Assembly (NCBI RefSeq): GCF_024753135.1
Contig: NZ_JANUGP010000035.1
Coordinates: 1-64,000 of the forward strand
Direction of reading: 5' to 3'
DNA from: Streptomyces pyxinicus
Lineage (GTDB): Bacteria > Actinomycetota > Actinomycetes > Streptomycetales > Streptomycetaceae
Length of the DNA stretch: 64,000 nt
Numbering within the stretch: position 1 is the stretch's first letter; each line of letters begins with the position of its first letter. The notes below the pieces were generated by a model. It saw only the letters and a program-made list of their open reading frames with translations, made no database searches and was not told where the DNA came from. The position numbers and the translations under genes are program-made. Positions 43,802-52,640 of this stretch are shown piece by piece.

Positions 43802-45214
43802 ATGGCACAGCCTGCGAAGGGGCCCGCCACAGCCCCCTGTTCCACCCCGCCGGTGCACACCGAGGACGCCGTCACGTCCGTGCACCCGGTCGACGAGAAG
43901 CTCCACCCGTCGCGGCTCGTCCCCGCCGCGCTCCAGCACATCGCCGCCATGTACGCGGGCGTCGTCACTCCTCCGCTCATCATCGGCCAGGCCTGCGGAC
44001 TCGACATCGCGGCCCGCACCCGGCTGATCGCCGCGAGCCTGCTCATCGCGGGCGTCGCGACCATCCTCCAGACCATCGGCGTCAAGGGCCTGGTCGGCAA
44101 CCGGCTGCCCTTCGTCAACGCCGCCTCCTCCGCCGGCATCGCCCCGATCCTCGCCATCGCCGAGACCACCACCCGAGGGCACCAACTCCCCGCCATCTAC
44201 GGCGCGGTGATCGTCGCCGACGCCTTCTGCCTGGCGGTCGGCCCGTTCTTCGGACGGCTGCTGCGGTTCTTCCCGCCGCTGGTCACCGGTGTCGTCATCA
44301 CCCTGATCGGCGTCACGCTGATGCCCGTCCCGGTCACCTGGGCGCAGGGCGGTGACAAGACCGCCGCCGACTTCGGCGCCATGCGCCACCTCGCGCTCGC
44401 CGGGTTCACCCTCGCCGTCATCCTGCTCATCCAGCGCTTCGGCAAGGGCTTCGTCAGGCAAGTCGCCCTGCTCCTCGGGCTGTTGGTCGGCACGCTGGCC
44501 GCGATGCCCTTCGGCATGGCCGACTTCAGCGGCCTCAGGTCGGCGCCGCTCGCCGCACTGCCCACCCCGTTCGCCTTCGGCGCCCCCGAGTTCCAGCCCG
44601 CGGCCGTCCTCTCGCTGTGCATCGTGATGCTGGTGCTGATGACCGAGTCCAGCGCCGGCATGCTCGCCCTCGGCGAGATCTGCGACCGCCGCTCGGACTC
44701 CCGCACCATCACCCGGGGCCTGCGCACCGACGGCCTCGCCACCCTGCTCGGCCCGGTCTTCGGCGGCTTCCCCACCTCCGCCTTCGCCCAGAACGTCGGC
44801 GTCGTCTCCCTCACCCGGGTGCGCAGCCGCTACGTCGTCGCCGTCGCCGGCGGCGCCCTGCTGGTCCTCGGCGCCTTCCCGGTCCTCGGCGCGGTCGTCT
44901 CCCTCGTCCCGATGCCGGTCCTCGGCGGCGCGGGCATCGTGCTGTTCGGCTCCATCGCCGTCAGCGGCATCCGCACGCTGTCCGAGGCCGGCCTCGACGA
45001 CAGCTCCAACATCATCCTGGTGGCCGTCGCCCTCGGCGCCGGCATCATCCCGCTGGCCGCGCCGACCTTCTACGCCGGCTTCCCGGCCTGGGCGCAGACC
45101 GTCCTCGGCTCCGGCATCAGCGCGGGCGCGCTCGTCGCGGTCCTGCTCAACCTGTTCTTCCACCATCTCGGCACCCGGAGCGGCCAGGCGGCTCCGGCAC
45201 TCAAATCCTCCTAG
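43802..45214 (+). CDS. NCS2 (NAT) family xanthine/urate permease
   Basis: 470 aa with about 12-14 membrane segments. From ATG 43802 with GGAGGG upstream. The motifs QHIAAMYAGVV, the central MTESSAGMLALGEI and GGFPTSAFAQNVGVV are those of the nucleobase-ascorbate transporter family. Proton-coupled import of xanthine or urate is expected. It is a paralogue of the permease at 47.3 kb, sharing the N-terminal HPVDEKL segment. Follows uricase after a hairpin and precedes the 8-oxoguanine deaminase gene. Confidence 0.9.
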   Translation: MAQPAKGPATAPCSTPPVHTEDAVTSVHPVDEKLHPSRLVPAALQHIAAMYAGVVTPPLIIGQACGLDIAARTRLIAASLLIAGVATILQTIGVKGLVGNRLPFVNAASSAGIAPILAIAETTTRGHQLPAIYGAVIVADAFCLAVGPFFGRLLRFFPPLVTGVVITLIGVTLMPVPVTWAQGGDKTAADFGAMRHLALAGFTLAVILLIQRFGKGFVRQVALLLGLLVGTLAAMPFGMADFSGLRSAPLAALPTPFAFGAPEFQPAAVLSLCIVMLVLMTESSAGMLALGEICDRRSDSRTITRGLRTDGLATLLGPVFGGFPTSAFAQNVGVVSLTRVRSRYVVAVAGGALLVLGAFPVLGAVVSLVPMPVLGGAGIVLFGSIAVSGIRTLSEAGLDDSSNIILVAVALGAGIIPLAAPTFYAGFPAWAQTVLGSGISAGALVAVLLNLFFHHLGTRSGQAAPALKSS

Positions 45215-45283
45215 GGTCCTGCCGTGCCCTCCCCGCGGGCGAACCCCCGTCCGCGGGCCGCCACCGAAAGACAAGGAAGCACC

Positions 45284-46669
45284 ATGGCACCTTCGGCAGC
45301 CCAGCGCGTCGTCATCGAGAACTGCGCCATCGCGACCGTGGACGCGGACGACACCGAGTACGCCGCCGGACACCTCGTCCTCGCCGGCGCCCGGATCGAG
45401 TCGGTCGGCGCGGGCAAGGCCCCCGAGAACCTGGAGAACGTGGCGCGCCGGATCGACGCGAGCGGCCATCTCGCCACGCCCGGACTGGTCAACACCCACC
45501 ACCACTTCTACCAGTGGATCACCCGGGGCCTGGCCACCGACCACAACCTGTTCGACTGGCTCGTCGCCCTCTACCCCACCTGGGCGCGCATCGACGAGCA
45601 GATGACGTACGCGGCGGCCCAGGGTTCGCTCGCCATGATGGCGCGCGGCGGCGTCACCACCGCCATGGACCACCACTACGTGTTCCCGCAGGGCTCCGGC
45701 GACCTGTCCGGCTCGATCATCCGGGCCGCCGCCGAGACGGGCGTCCGCTTCACGCTGGCCCGGGGCTCGATGGACCGCAGCGAGAAGGACGGCGGCCTGC
45801 CCCCGGACTTCGCCGTCGAGACGCTGGAGGGTGCGCTCGCGGCCACCGAGGAGACCGTCAAGGAGCACCACGACGCCTCCTTCGACGCCATGACCCAGGT
45901 GGCCGTGGCGCCCTGCTCCCCGTTCTCCGTCTCCACCGAACTCCTGCGCCAGGGCGCCGAACTGGCCCGGCGGCTCGGCGTACGGCTGCACACCCACGGC
46001 TCGGAGACCGTGGAGGAGGAGAAGTTCTGCCACGAGCTGTTCGGCATGGGCCCGACCGACTACTTCGAGTCCACCGGCTGGCTCGGCGAGGACGTGTGGA
46101 TGGCGCACTGCGTCCACATGAACGACTCCGACATCGAGGCGTTCGCCCGCACGAAGACCGGCGTCGCGCACTGCCCGTCCTCCAACGCCCGGCTCGCGGC
46201 CGGCATCGCCCGCGTCCCGGACATGCTGAAGGCGGGCGTCCCGGTCGGCCTCGGCGTCGACGGCACCGCCTCCAACGAGTCCGGCGAACTCCACACCGAA
46301 CTGCGCAACGCCCTGCTCATCAACCGCCTCGGCGCCCACCGCGAGGCCGCCCTCAACGCCCGCCAGGCGCTGCGGCTCGGCACCCACGGCGGTGCCCGGG
46401 TACTCGGCCGCGCGGAGCAGATCGGCTCCCTTGAGGCCGGCAAGCTCGCCGACCTGGTGCTGTGGCGGATGGACACCCTCGCGCACGCCTCCATCGCCGA
46501 CCCGGTGACCGCGCTGGTCTTCGGCGCGGCGGCCCCCGTCACGGCGTCCTTCGTCAACGGCCGGCAGATCGTCGCCAACGGCAATCTGCTCACCGTCGAC
46601 GAGGACACCGTCGCCCGCTCCACCCGCGAGCAGGCCCAGCGCCTCGCCCGGATCGCCGCACAGGGCTGA
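45284..46669 (+). CDS. 8-oxoguanine deaminase (amidohydrolase)
   Basis: 461 aa from ATG 45284 with AAGGAA upstream. Metal-dependent amidohydrolase with NTHHHFYQW (about 70-78), LHTHGSETVEE, MAHCVHMND and DGTASNES, the pattern of the 8-oxoguanine deaminase / hydroxydechloroatrazine hydrolase-like group. The enzyme turns 8-oxoguanine into urate and ammonia. Its place between two urate/xanthine permeases and behind uricase fits this, as urate would be used at once. A guanine-deaminase or s-triazine function cannot be excluded from sequence alone. Confidence 0.88.
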   Translation: MAPSAAQRVVIENCAIATVDADDTEYAAGHLVLAGARIESVGAGKAPENLENVARRIDASGHLATPGLVNTHHHFYQWITRGLATDHNLFDWLVALYPTWARIDEQMTYAAAQGSLAMMARGGVTTAMDHHYVFPQGSGDLSGSIIRAAAETGVRFTLARGSMDRSEKDGGLPPDFAVETLEGALAATEETVKEHHDASFDAMTQVAVAPCSPFSVSTELLRQGAELARRLGVRLHTHGSETVEEEKFCHELFGMGPTDYFESTGWLGEDVWMAHCVHMNDSDIEAFARTKTGVAHCPSSNARLAAGIARVPDMLKAGVPVGLGVDGTASNESGELHTELRNALLINRLGAHREAALNARQALRLGTHGGARVLGRAEQIGSLEAGKLADLVLWRMDTLAHASIADPVTALVFGAAAPVTASFVNGRQIVANGNLLTVDEDTVARSTREQAQRLARIAAQG

Positions 46670-47303
46670 TCCCGGGCAGCATCACCTCCCCGGCGGCGGC
46701 CCGGCGAACCCGGGCTGATCCGCGAAGAAGCCGGCCGACCGCTGGACGAGCGCCCGCGCAACCGCCGAGTACGACTGCGGGGTTCGCGTCCCGGCCGGTC
46801 GCCCCGCGCGGCTGCCGGGTCGAAGAGGTCCGGCGTCCGGCTGCCAACACGGTCGGCCGCCGGCGTGTAGGAGTCCGGCGGGTCGCGGTGGTGGCCGTCC
46901 GGTTGGAGGAGTCCGGAGGGTCACCGTGGTGGCCCGCCGGTCGGAGGAGTCCGGCAGGTCGCCAAGGCGGCCGTCCGGTCGCAGGAGTCCCGTTGGTCGC
47001 CGTGGTCGTCATGGTGGCCGTCGGGCGGTAGGAATCCGGTCGGTCGCCCCGTGTGGCCGGGCGGGCGGATGACTCCGGTCGGGAGGGACGGCTCACGACC
47101 GGAGCCGTGGATCCGAGCGGGATTCGCGGCAAGCCGTCTCCGGGGCGCGTGCCGACGCGCGCGCCCCGGAACGGTCCACCCCACGACACACCCCCGCACT
47201 CCGCTCAGCTCTCCACCCCCGTCACGGTCCCGCACGACCACCCGCACCACCTCCCTGACACCCACGTCCGACGGTGACGTGCTAACCGACCGGAGGAGCC
47301 GCC
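46670..47303 (+). other. 634-bp noncoding region with a 38-bp minisatellite
   Basis: No gene supported. The central 46882-47081 part is a degenerate tandem repeat described separately, and weaker copies extend leftwards to about 46790. Near the end is GCTAACCGACCGGAGGAG, which supplies the ribosome site of the next permease. I see no clear promoter. Confidence 0.5.
46882..47081. repeat. Degenerate 38-bp tandem repeat (about five copies)
   Basis: Units start at 46882, 46920, 46958 (each 38 bp), 46996 (47 bp, with an insertion) and 47043 (39 bp). Each begins GTCGCCGTGG or similar and ends near GGAGTCCGG. Copies are 60-85 percent alike by eye. No spacers, so not CRISPR. Confidence 0.75.
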
Positions 47304-48722
47304 GTGGCCGCCCATCCCGTAGACGCAGACGCCCAACCCGCGGACGCCCATCCCGTGGCCGCCCATCCCGTGGACGAGAAACTCCCCGCCCTGAAAATGG
47401 CGACCAGCGGCCTGCAACACGTGGCCGCCATGTACGCCGGGGTCGTCGCCCCGCCCCTGATCGTCGGCGCGGCCGTGGGCCTGTCCGCGACCGAACTGAC
47501 CTTCCTCACCGGCGCCTGCCTGTTCACCGCGGGCCTCGCCACCTTCCTGCAGACCCTCGGCATCTGGAAGATCGGTGCCCGGCTGCCCTTCGTCAACGGC
47601 GTCACCTTCGCCGGGGTCGCCCCCATGACCGCGGTGGTCGCCTCCACCCACGACAAGTCGGACGCCCTGCCGATCATCTACGGCGCGGTCATCGTCGCCG
47701 GCCTGCTCGGCTTCCTCGCCGCCCCGGTCTTCTGCAAGGCCGTCCGCTTCTTCCCACCGGTGGTCACCGGCTCGGTCATCACCCTGATCGGCGTCTCCCT
47801 GCTGCCGGTCGCCTTCGGCTGGGCGCAGGGCCCCGACTCCAGGGCCGCCGACTACGGCTCGACGACCAACCTCACCCTCGCCGGCGCCACCCTGCTGATC
47901 GTGCTGCTGCTGCGCCGGTTCACCCGCGGCTTCGTCAAACAGATCGCGGTCCTGCTCGGCCTCGTGATCGGCACGCTCGTGGCGATACCGTTCGGCGTCA
48001 CGGACTTCAGCCCCGTCGCGCACGCCGACATCGTCGGCTTCCCGACGCCGTTCCACTTCGGCGCGCCCCAGTTCCAGCTCGCCGCGATCCTCTCGCTGTG
48101 CGTGGTGATGGTGGTCTCGATGACCGAGTCCACGGCCGACATGCTGGCCCTCGGCGAGATCGTGGAGCGCCCGGCGGACGAGAAGACCATCGCGGCGGGC
48201 CTGCGCGCCGACACCCTCGGCTCGGCGGTCAGCCCGCTCTTCAACGGGTTCATGTGCAGCGCCTTCGCCCAGAACATCGGGCTGGTGGCGATGACCAGGA
48301 TCCGCAGCCGGTACGTCGTCGCGACCGGCGGCGGCTTCCTGGTGCTGATGGGCCTGTGCCCGATGGCGGCCTCGCTGATCGCGGTCGTACCCCGGCCGGT
48401 GCTGGGCGGCGCCGGTGTCGTCCTGTTCGGCTCGGTCGCCGCGAGCGGCATCCAGACACTGGTGCGCGCGGGGCTGGACAAGGACAACAACGTCCTGATC
48501 GTCGCCGTCTCGCTGGCGGTCGGCATCATCCCGATCACCGCGCCGGAGTTCTACCACGCCTTCCCGGAGACCGCGAAGATCGTCCTGGACTCCGGCATCT
48601 CGACCGGCTGCGTGGCGGCCGTCGTCCTGAACCTCCTCTTCAACCACATCGGCAAGGGCCGCGAGGCGCAGGACGTCACGCATCCCATGGAGGCGGGGGA
48701 GGAGATCGCCGCGGTGCGCTGA
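47304..48722 (+). CDS. NCS2 (NAT) family urate/xanthine permease, second copy
   Basis: 472 aa from GTG 47304 with GGAGGAG upstream. Same motifs as the permease at 43.8 kb (LQHVAAMYAGVVAPPLIVG, MTESTADMLALGEI, GFMCSAFAQNIGLVAMTR), so it is a paralogue. The N-terminus has short imperfect repeats (HPVDADAQPADAHPVAAHPVDEK region), a small slippage-type expansion. Expected to import urate or xanthine. Separated from the deaminase gene by the minisatellite, so perhaps regulated independently. Confidence 0.9.
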   Translation: MAAHPVDADAQPADAHPVAAHPVDEKLPALKMATSGLQHVAAMYAGVVAPPLIVGAAVGLSATELTFLTGACLFTAGLATFLQTLGIWKIGARLPFVNGVTFAGVAPMTAVVASTHDKSDALPIIYGAVIVAGLLGFLAAPVFCKAVRFFPPVVTGSVITLIGVSLLPVAFGWAQGPDSRAADYGSTTNLTLAGATLLIVLLLRRFTRGFVKQIAVLLGLVIGTLVAIPFGVTDFSPVAHADIVGFPTPFHFGAPQFQLAAILSLCVVMVVSMTESTADMLALGEIVERPADEKTIAAGLRADTLGSAVSPLFNGFMCSAFAQNIGLVAMTRIRSRYVVATGGGFLVLMGLCPMAASLIAVVPRPVLGGAGVVLFGSVAASGIQTLVRAGLDKDNNVLIVAVSLAVGIIPITAPEFYHAFPETAKIVLDSGISTGCVAAVVLNLLFNHIGKGREAQDVTHPMEAGEEIAAVR

Positions 48723-48744
48723 GCACCGGGCATCACGACGGCCC

Positions 48745-48780
48745 GGGGCGGCGCGGCGGAAGTCCGGCCGCGTCCGCCCC
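48745..48780. terminator. Hairpin between permease and thioesterase
   Basis: Arms GGGGCGGCGCGGC (48745-48757) and GCCGCGTCCGCCCC (48767-48780) pair with one bulged base. It lies between convergent genes. Confidence 0.65.
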
Positions 48781-48790
48781 GCCGGCCGGT

Positions 48791-49213
48791 TCAGAGGCCG
48801 AACAGCGCGAGGTCCGTCGTGAGGTCCTTGAACGTCTCACGGGGGTCGGTGAGGAGTCTGCGCTCCTTGAGGTCCATCAGGCCGCCGACCGCGGTGATCT
48901 CGGCGGCGAGGGTGCCGTCCGTCTTGCGGATCTCCTGGACGATGCGGAAGGTCTTGCCGCCGCCCCACTCGAACGCGCAGGTCACGTCGACCTCGTCACC
49001 GGCGAGCAGTTCGCGCCGGTAGCGGATCGTCGTCTCCAGGGCGACCGGTCCCACGCCCCGGCCCACCAGCCGGGCCTGGCTGATGCCGGCCGCCTGGAGG
49101 AGCGACCAGCGGGCGTGCTCCGCGTAGTTGAGGTACACCGCCTGGTTGAGGTGCCCCTGGGTGTCGGTCTCGTAGCCGCGGACGGTCACACGGACGGAAA
49201 ACGGGTCGGTCAC
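48791..49213 (-). CDS. Acyl-CoA thioesterase (4HBT hot-dog fold)
   Basis: 140 aa from GTG 49213, with GAGAGG upstream. The 4-hydroxybenzoyl-CoA thioesterase-like signature YETDTQGHLNQAVYLNYAEHARW is partly visible: Asp near residue 17 and the N-x-Y-x-x-Y pattern. It hydrolyses an acyl-CoA, substrate unknown. Convergent with the permease and alone in its transcript or followed by nothing. Confidence 0.85.
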   Translation of the reverse strand: MTDPFSVRVTVRGYETDTQGHLNQAVYLNYAEHARWSLLQAAGISQARLVGRGVGPVALETTIRYRRELLAGDEVDVTCAFEWGGGKTFRIVQEIRKTDGTLAAEITAVGGLMDLKERRLLTDPRETFKDLTTDLALFGL

Positions 49214-49265
49214 TGCTTGCCTCTCGCGTATGCGGGTCTCCGGTCGGTCGATCCTGGCACGGCGC

Positions 49266-49916
49266 TCAGGCGCGGCGCGGCGAGGCCAGCAGATAGCGCC
49301 TCCGGGTGCGCGGCTCGGTGTACTCGCCGGTCTGCCAGCCGGCCGCCTCCAGCGTCGCCGCGCAGGCCGCGAGCGCCGCCGCGTCCGGCGCGTACACCGC
49401 GACCGCCTCCGGCTGCGGGGTCGCCCGGACCCGGTAGCCGTCCGCGCCGCCGGTCGCCGGGTGGTGCCCGGCCGCCTCCAGGGCCAGCGCGGCGGCCCGC
49501 ACGAGATGCGTGCGCTCCCAGCCGCACGGCCGTCCCGCGGCGCCGTCGGGGTTGGTCATCCGGCGCAGCTCCAGCAAGCCCTGCCAGGCGCTGTGCACCT
49601 CGCGCAGCCGCCCGGGCCCGGAGGGCGGGGGATCCTCCTCGCCGCCGACTCGGGCCGCGAACACACCGGTGGCGGACGGCGGGGCGGCCCGCTCGGGCAC
49701 CGGCACCCGCGGCGGCTCCGCTTCCGGTGGCGCCTCGCGTATCCGGTGGCCGGCCGGGGTCAGGAAGTGGTCGTGCGGCGGTCTCGGGTGCCGGAACGCC
49801 AGCCCCCGCTGCACCAGCGCCGCGCGCTGTGCCTCGGTGCCGCCCCGCAGCCGGCCGGTGACCGGGTCGGCGGCGTCGATCACCCGCCGCTGGGCGGCGG
49901 TCGGCTGTCCTGTCAC
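49266..49916 (-). CDS. Conserved actinobacterial protein of unknown function
   Basis: 216 aa from GTG 49916, after GGAGGGAGC. A basic N-terminus with VTGQPTAAQRRVIDAADP, a Pro/Glu-rich middle and a C-terminal alpha/beta part (VRAAALALEAAGHHP, ACAATLEAAGWQTGEY). No motif of a known family that I can name. Lies between the thioesterase and phosphatase genes, all on the minus strand. Confidence 0.65.
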   Translation of the reverse strand: MTGQPTAAQRRVIDAADPVTGRLRGGTEAQRAALVQRGLAFRHPRPPHDHFLTPAGHRIREAPPEAEPPRVPVPERAAPPSATGVFAARVGGEEDPPPSGPGRLREVHSAWQGLLELRRMTNPDGAAGRPCGWERTHLVRAAALALEAAGHHPATGGADGYRVRATPQPEAVAVYAPDAAALAACAATLEAAGWQTGEYTEPRTRRRYLLASPRRA

Positions 49917-50016
49917 GACGCGCTCCCTCCGGTCGCCGTACCGCGTCGGGCCGTCCGGATGACGGCCTCTTCGCAGCGTACGGCCCCGATCCGACAACGG
50001 GCCCCGGCCGGTACGG

Positions 50017-50616
50017 CTACCGCGGGGCCCGGATGTTCCAGCCCGCGATGACCGGCCGCCCGTGCTCCGTGCCGAGCCGGCTCAGCGTGCCCGTGCCCAG
50101 CTGGAAGAGCGCCCCCTGCTGCGGCGGCAGCCCGAGGCGGCGTGCGGTGAGGACACGCAGGAAGTGCCCGTGGGCGACCAGCACCACGACCCCCTCGGTG
50201 TTGGCGAGGGCCGCGTCCACCTTTCCCAGCATCCGGTCCGCGCGCTCGCCGACCTGCTCCGGGGTCTCGCCCGGGTGGTCCGGCGGTCCCGGCGCGACCC
50301 CGTCCGTGAACAGGAACCAGCCAGGCCGGCCGCGCTGGATCTCCGGGGTGCTCACGCCCTCGTAGCCGCCGTAGTCCCATTCGCGCAGGTCGGAATCGAC
50401 CCGGAACTGCTGGAGCCCGATCAGCTCGGCGGTCTCCCGGGCCCGCTGAAGGGGACTGACGAAGGCCGCGCCGATCCGGTGCGAGCGGATCAGCGGCACC
50501 AGCCGGCGGGCCTCCTCCCGCCCGGACTCGGTCAGCGGCACATCGGTCGAGCCGGTGTGCCGTCCGGACCGCGACCACTCGGTCTCCCCGTGCCGGACCA
50601 GAAACAGGTCACCCAC
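50017..50616 (-). CDS. Histidine phosphatase-family protein
   Basis: 199 aa from GTG 50616, with GGAGGG 7 bp upstream. Starts MGDLFLVRHGETEWSRSGRHTG, where LVRHGET carries the catalytic His and Arg. The second His is in VVLVAHGHFLRVL. Phosphoglycerate-mutase-like phosphatase with unknown substrate. Located between a hypothetical gene and the aminotransferase, same strand. Confidence 0.9.
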   Translation of the reverse strand: MGDLFLVRHGETEWSRSGRHTGSTDVPLTESGREEARRLVPLIRSHRIGAAFVSPLQRARETAELIGLQQFRVDSDLREWDYGGYEGVSTPEIQRGRPGWFLFTDGVAPGPPDHPGETPEQVGERADRMLGKVDAALANTEGVVVLVAHGHFLRVLTARRLGLPPQQGALFQLGTGTLSRLGTEHGRPVIAGWNIRAPR

Positions 50617-50703
50617 GTCAGCGCCCTCCCACTCGTTCCTCGGGACAGTGCCACCGGGCCATCCGGCACCGCCCCTTCCTCGATTCCTTGATCACTCCCG
50701 AGA

Positions 50704-51912
50704 CTACTGCCGGTACCCGTGCAGGAAGCGGCCGATGCGGCCGATCGCCGCCTCCAGGTCGTCCGCGTGGGGGAGGGTGAGAATGCGGAAGTGGTCCGGG
50801 GTCGGCCAGTTGAAGCCGGTGCCCTGGACGACCTGGATCTTCTCGCGCAGCAGGAGATCGAGGACGAACTTCTCGTCGTCGTGGATGCGGTGCACCTTCG
50901 GGTCGATGTGCGGGAAGGCGTACAGCGCGCCCTTGGGCTTGACGCAGGAGACGCCGGGGATCTCGTTGAGCCGCTCCCAGGCCACGGTCCGCTGCTCGTA
51001 CAACCGGCCGCCGGGTGTGGTGAGTTCGCGGATGGACTGGCGGCCGCCGAGCGCGGCCTGGATGGCGTACTGGGCGGGCGCGTTGGAGCACAGCCGCATC
51101 GAGGCCAGCATGGTCAGGCCCTCCAGGTAGTTCCTGGCGTGCTGCCGGGGGCCGGTCACGACCAGCCAGCCGGAGCGGAAGCCCGCCACCCGGTAGGTCT
51201 TCGACAGGCCGCAGAAGGTGAGGACGACCAGGTCGGGGGCGAGGGCCGCGACCGAGTGGTGGACGGCGTCGTCGTACAGGATCTGGTCGTAGATCTCGTC
51301 GGCGAAGACCATCAGGCCGTGGCGGCGGGCGAGGTCGAGGATGCCCTCCAGGACCTCCTTGGGATACACCGCCCCTGTCGGGTTGTTCGGGTTGATGATG
51401 ACCACGGCCTTCGTGCGGTCCGTGATCTTCGACGCCAGGTCGGCCAGGTCCGGGTTCCAGTCGGCCTGTTCGTCGCACCGGTAATGGACCGCCTTGCCGC
51501 CCGCGAGGGTCGTCACGGCCGTCCAGAGGGGGAAGTCCGGGGCGGGGATCAGGATCTCGTCGCCGTCCTCGACGAGGGCCTGTACGGCCATGGAGACCAG
51601 CTCGGAGACGCCGTTGCCCAAGTAGACGTCGTCCACGTCGACTTCGAGGCCGAGGGTCTGGTAGCGCTGGGCGACCGCGCGCCGGGCGGAGAGGACGCCG
51701 CGCGAGTCGGTGTAGCCGTGGGCCCGCGGCAGCATCCGGATCATGTCCTGGATGATCTCCTCCGGCGCCTCGAAGCCGAAGGCCGCGGGGTTGCCGGTGT
51801 TCAGGCGCAGCACGCTGTGCCCCGCCTCCTCCAGCGCGTTGGCGTGCTCGATCACCGGGCCGCGGATCTCGTAGCAGACCTCACTGAGCTTGTTCGACTG
51901 CCGGAACTCCAT
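50704..51912 (-). CDS. Alanine-type aminotransferase (class I/II, PLP)
   Basis: 402 aa from ATG 51912 with GGAGGGGAAG upstream. The PLP Lys is in SKTYRVAGFRSGW. Also present are NPNNPTGAVYP and DEIYDQILYD. This signature fits the AlaA/AlaT group of alanine:2-oxoglutarate (or valine-pyruvate) aminotransferases. Divergent from the HxlR regulator across a region with two CTTGG-N5-CCAA palindromes, so it is probably a target of that regulator. Confidence 0.9.
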   Translation of the reverse strand: MEFRQSNKLSEVCYEIRGPVIEHANALEEAGHSVLRLNTGNPAAFGFEAPEEIIQDMIRMLPRAHGYTDSRGVLSARRAVAQRYQTLGLEVDVDDVYLGNGVSELVSMAVQALVEDGDEILIPAPDFPLWTAVTTLAGGKAVHYRCDEQADWNPDLADLASKITDRTKAVVIINPNNPTGAVYPKEVLEGILDLARRHGLMVFADEIYDQILYDDAVHHSVAALAPDLVVLTFCGLSKTYRVAGFRSGWLVVTGPRQHARNYLEGLTMLASMRLCSNAPAQYAIQAALGGRQSIRELTTPGGRLYEQRTVAWERLNEIPGVSCVKPKGALYAFPHIDPKVHRIHDDEKFVLDLLLREKIQVVQGTGFNWPTPDHFRILTLPHADDLEAAIGRIGRFLHGYRQ

Positions 51913-51941
51913 GCGCCGCTTCCCCTCCGCCGAGTGTGTTG

Positions 51942-51977
51942 CTTGGTTTTACCAAGTGTGAGCTTGGAAAGTCCAAC
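51942..51977. promoter_or_regulatory. Two CTTGG-N5-CCAA palindromes in front of HxlR and aminotransferase genes
   Basis: CTTGGTTTTACCAAG (51942-51956) is perfect and CTTGGAAAGTCCAAC (51963-51977) is nearly so. Centres are 21 bp apart. The second overlaps TTGGAA (51964-51969), the -35 element of the HxlR gene (N16 to TACACT at 51986-51991). This is a typical autoregulatory operator arrangement. Confidence 0.65.
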
Positions 51978-51998
51978 GACGCGTCTACACTGCGCCGT

Positions 51999-52640
51999 AT
52001 GTCACCTCGCCGAAGCTACGACCAGTACTGCTCCGCCGCCCGCGCCCTCGACCTCGTCGGCGACCGCTGGACCCTGCTGATCGTCCGGGAGCTGCTCGCC
52101 GGCCCCCGCCGCTACACGGACCTGCACGCGGACCTGCCCGGTGTCAGCACGGACGTACTCGCCTCCCGGCTCAAGGACATGGAGCGCGACGGCCTCACCA
52201 CCCGCCGCCGGCTGCCCCCGCCGGGTGCCGCGTACGTCTACGAACTGACCGCCCGAGGCGAGCGGTTGCTGCCCGTGTTGCAGGCGCTGGGCCGCTGGGG
52301 CGAGGCGGAACTGGGGGAGCGGCGCCCGACCGACGCGGTCCGCGCCCACTGGTTCGCCCTGCCCCTGCTGCGGGGCTTGGCCGGCGAGGGCCTGGTCGAA
52401 GTCCGGGTGGACGAAGGAGACTTCCACCTACGCGTCGGCGCCGAGGAGGGTCCGGTGTACGGGGACGGCCCCGCGCCCGGCGAGGCCGACGCCCGTCTCG
52501 TGCTGGACGCGGCGACCTGCGAGGCCGTGGCGCGCGGGGAGTTGAGCCTGCCGGAGGCGGTGCGCGGTGGGCGGGTGACGGTGACTGGGGAGAGCCCGCT
52601 GGCCAAGTCCCTGCGGGAGACGGCCCCGGTGGCCCGGTGA
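51999..52640 (+). CDS. HxlR-family transcriptional regulator
   Basis: 213 aa from ATG 51999. Winged-helix domain with DQYCSAARALDLVGDRWTLLIVREL and the LKDMERDGLTTRR wing, followed by a C-terminal extension (about 110 residues) of unknown role. The ATG lies 7 bp after a good -10 box (TACACT), with no ribosome site, so the mRNA is probably leaderless. Divergent from the aminotransferase. HxlR proteins often sense electrophiles or oxidants, but the cue here is unknown. Overlaps the next gene by GTGA. Confidence 0.87.
   Translation: MSPRRSYDQYCSAARALDLVGDRWTLLIVRELLAGPRRYTDLHADLPGVSTDVLASRLKDMERDGLTTRRRLPPPGAAYVYELTARGERLLPVLQALGRWGEAELGERRPTDAVRAHWFALPLLRGLAGEGLVEVRVDEGDFHLRVGAEEGPVYGDGPAPGEADARLVLDAATCEAVARGELSLPEAVRGGRVTVTGESPLAKSLRETAPVAR

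Noticed and set aside
43709..46486. 925-codon open frame on the minus strand
   Set aside because: Lies antisense to the NCS2 permease and deaminase, which have clear family motifs and ribosome sites.
46882..47081. Possible CRISPR array
   Set aside because: Repeats are directly adjacent, degenerate and lack spacers, and no cas genes are present.
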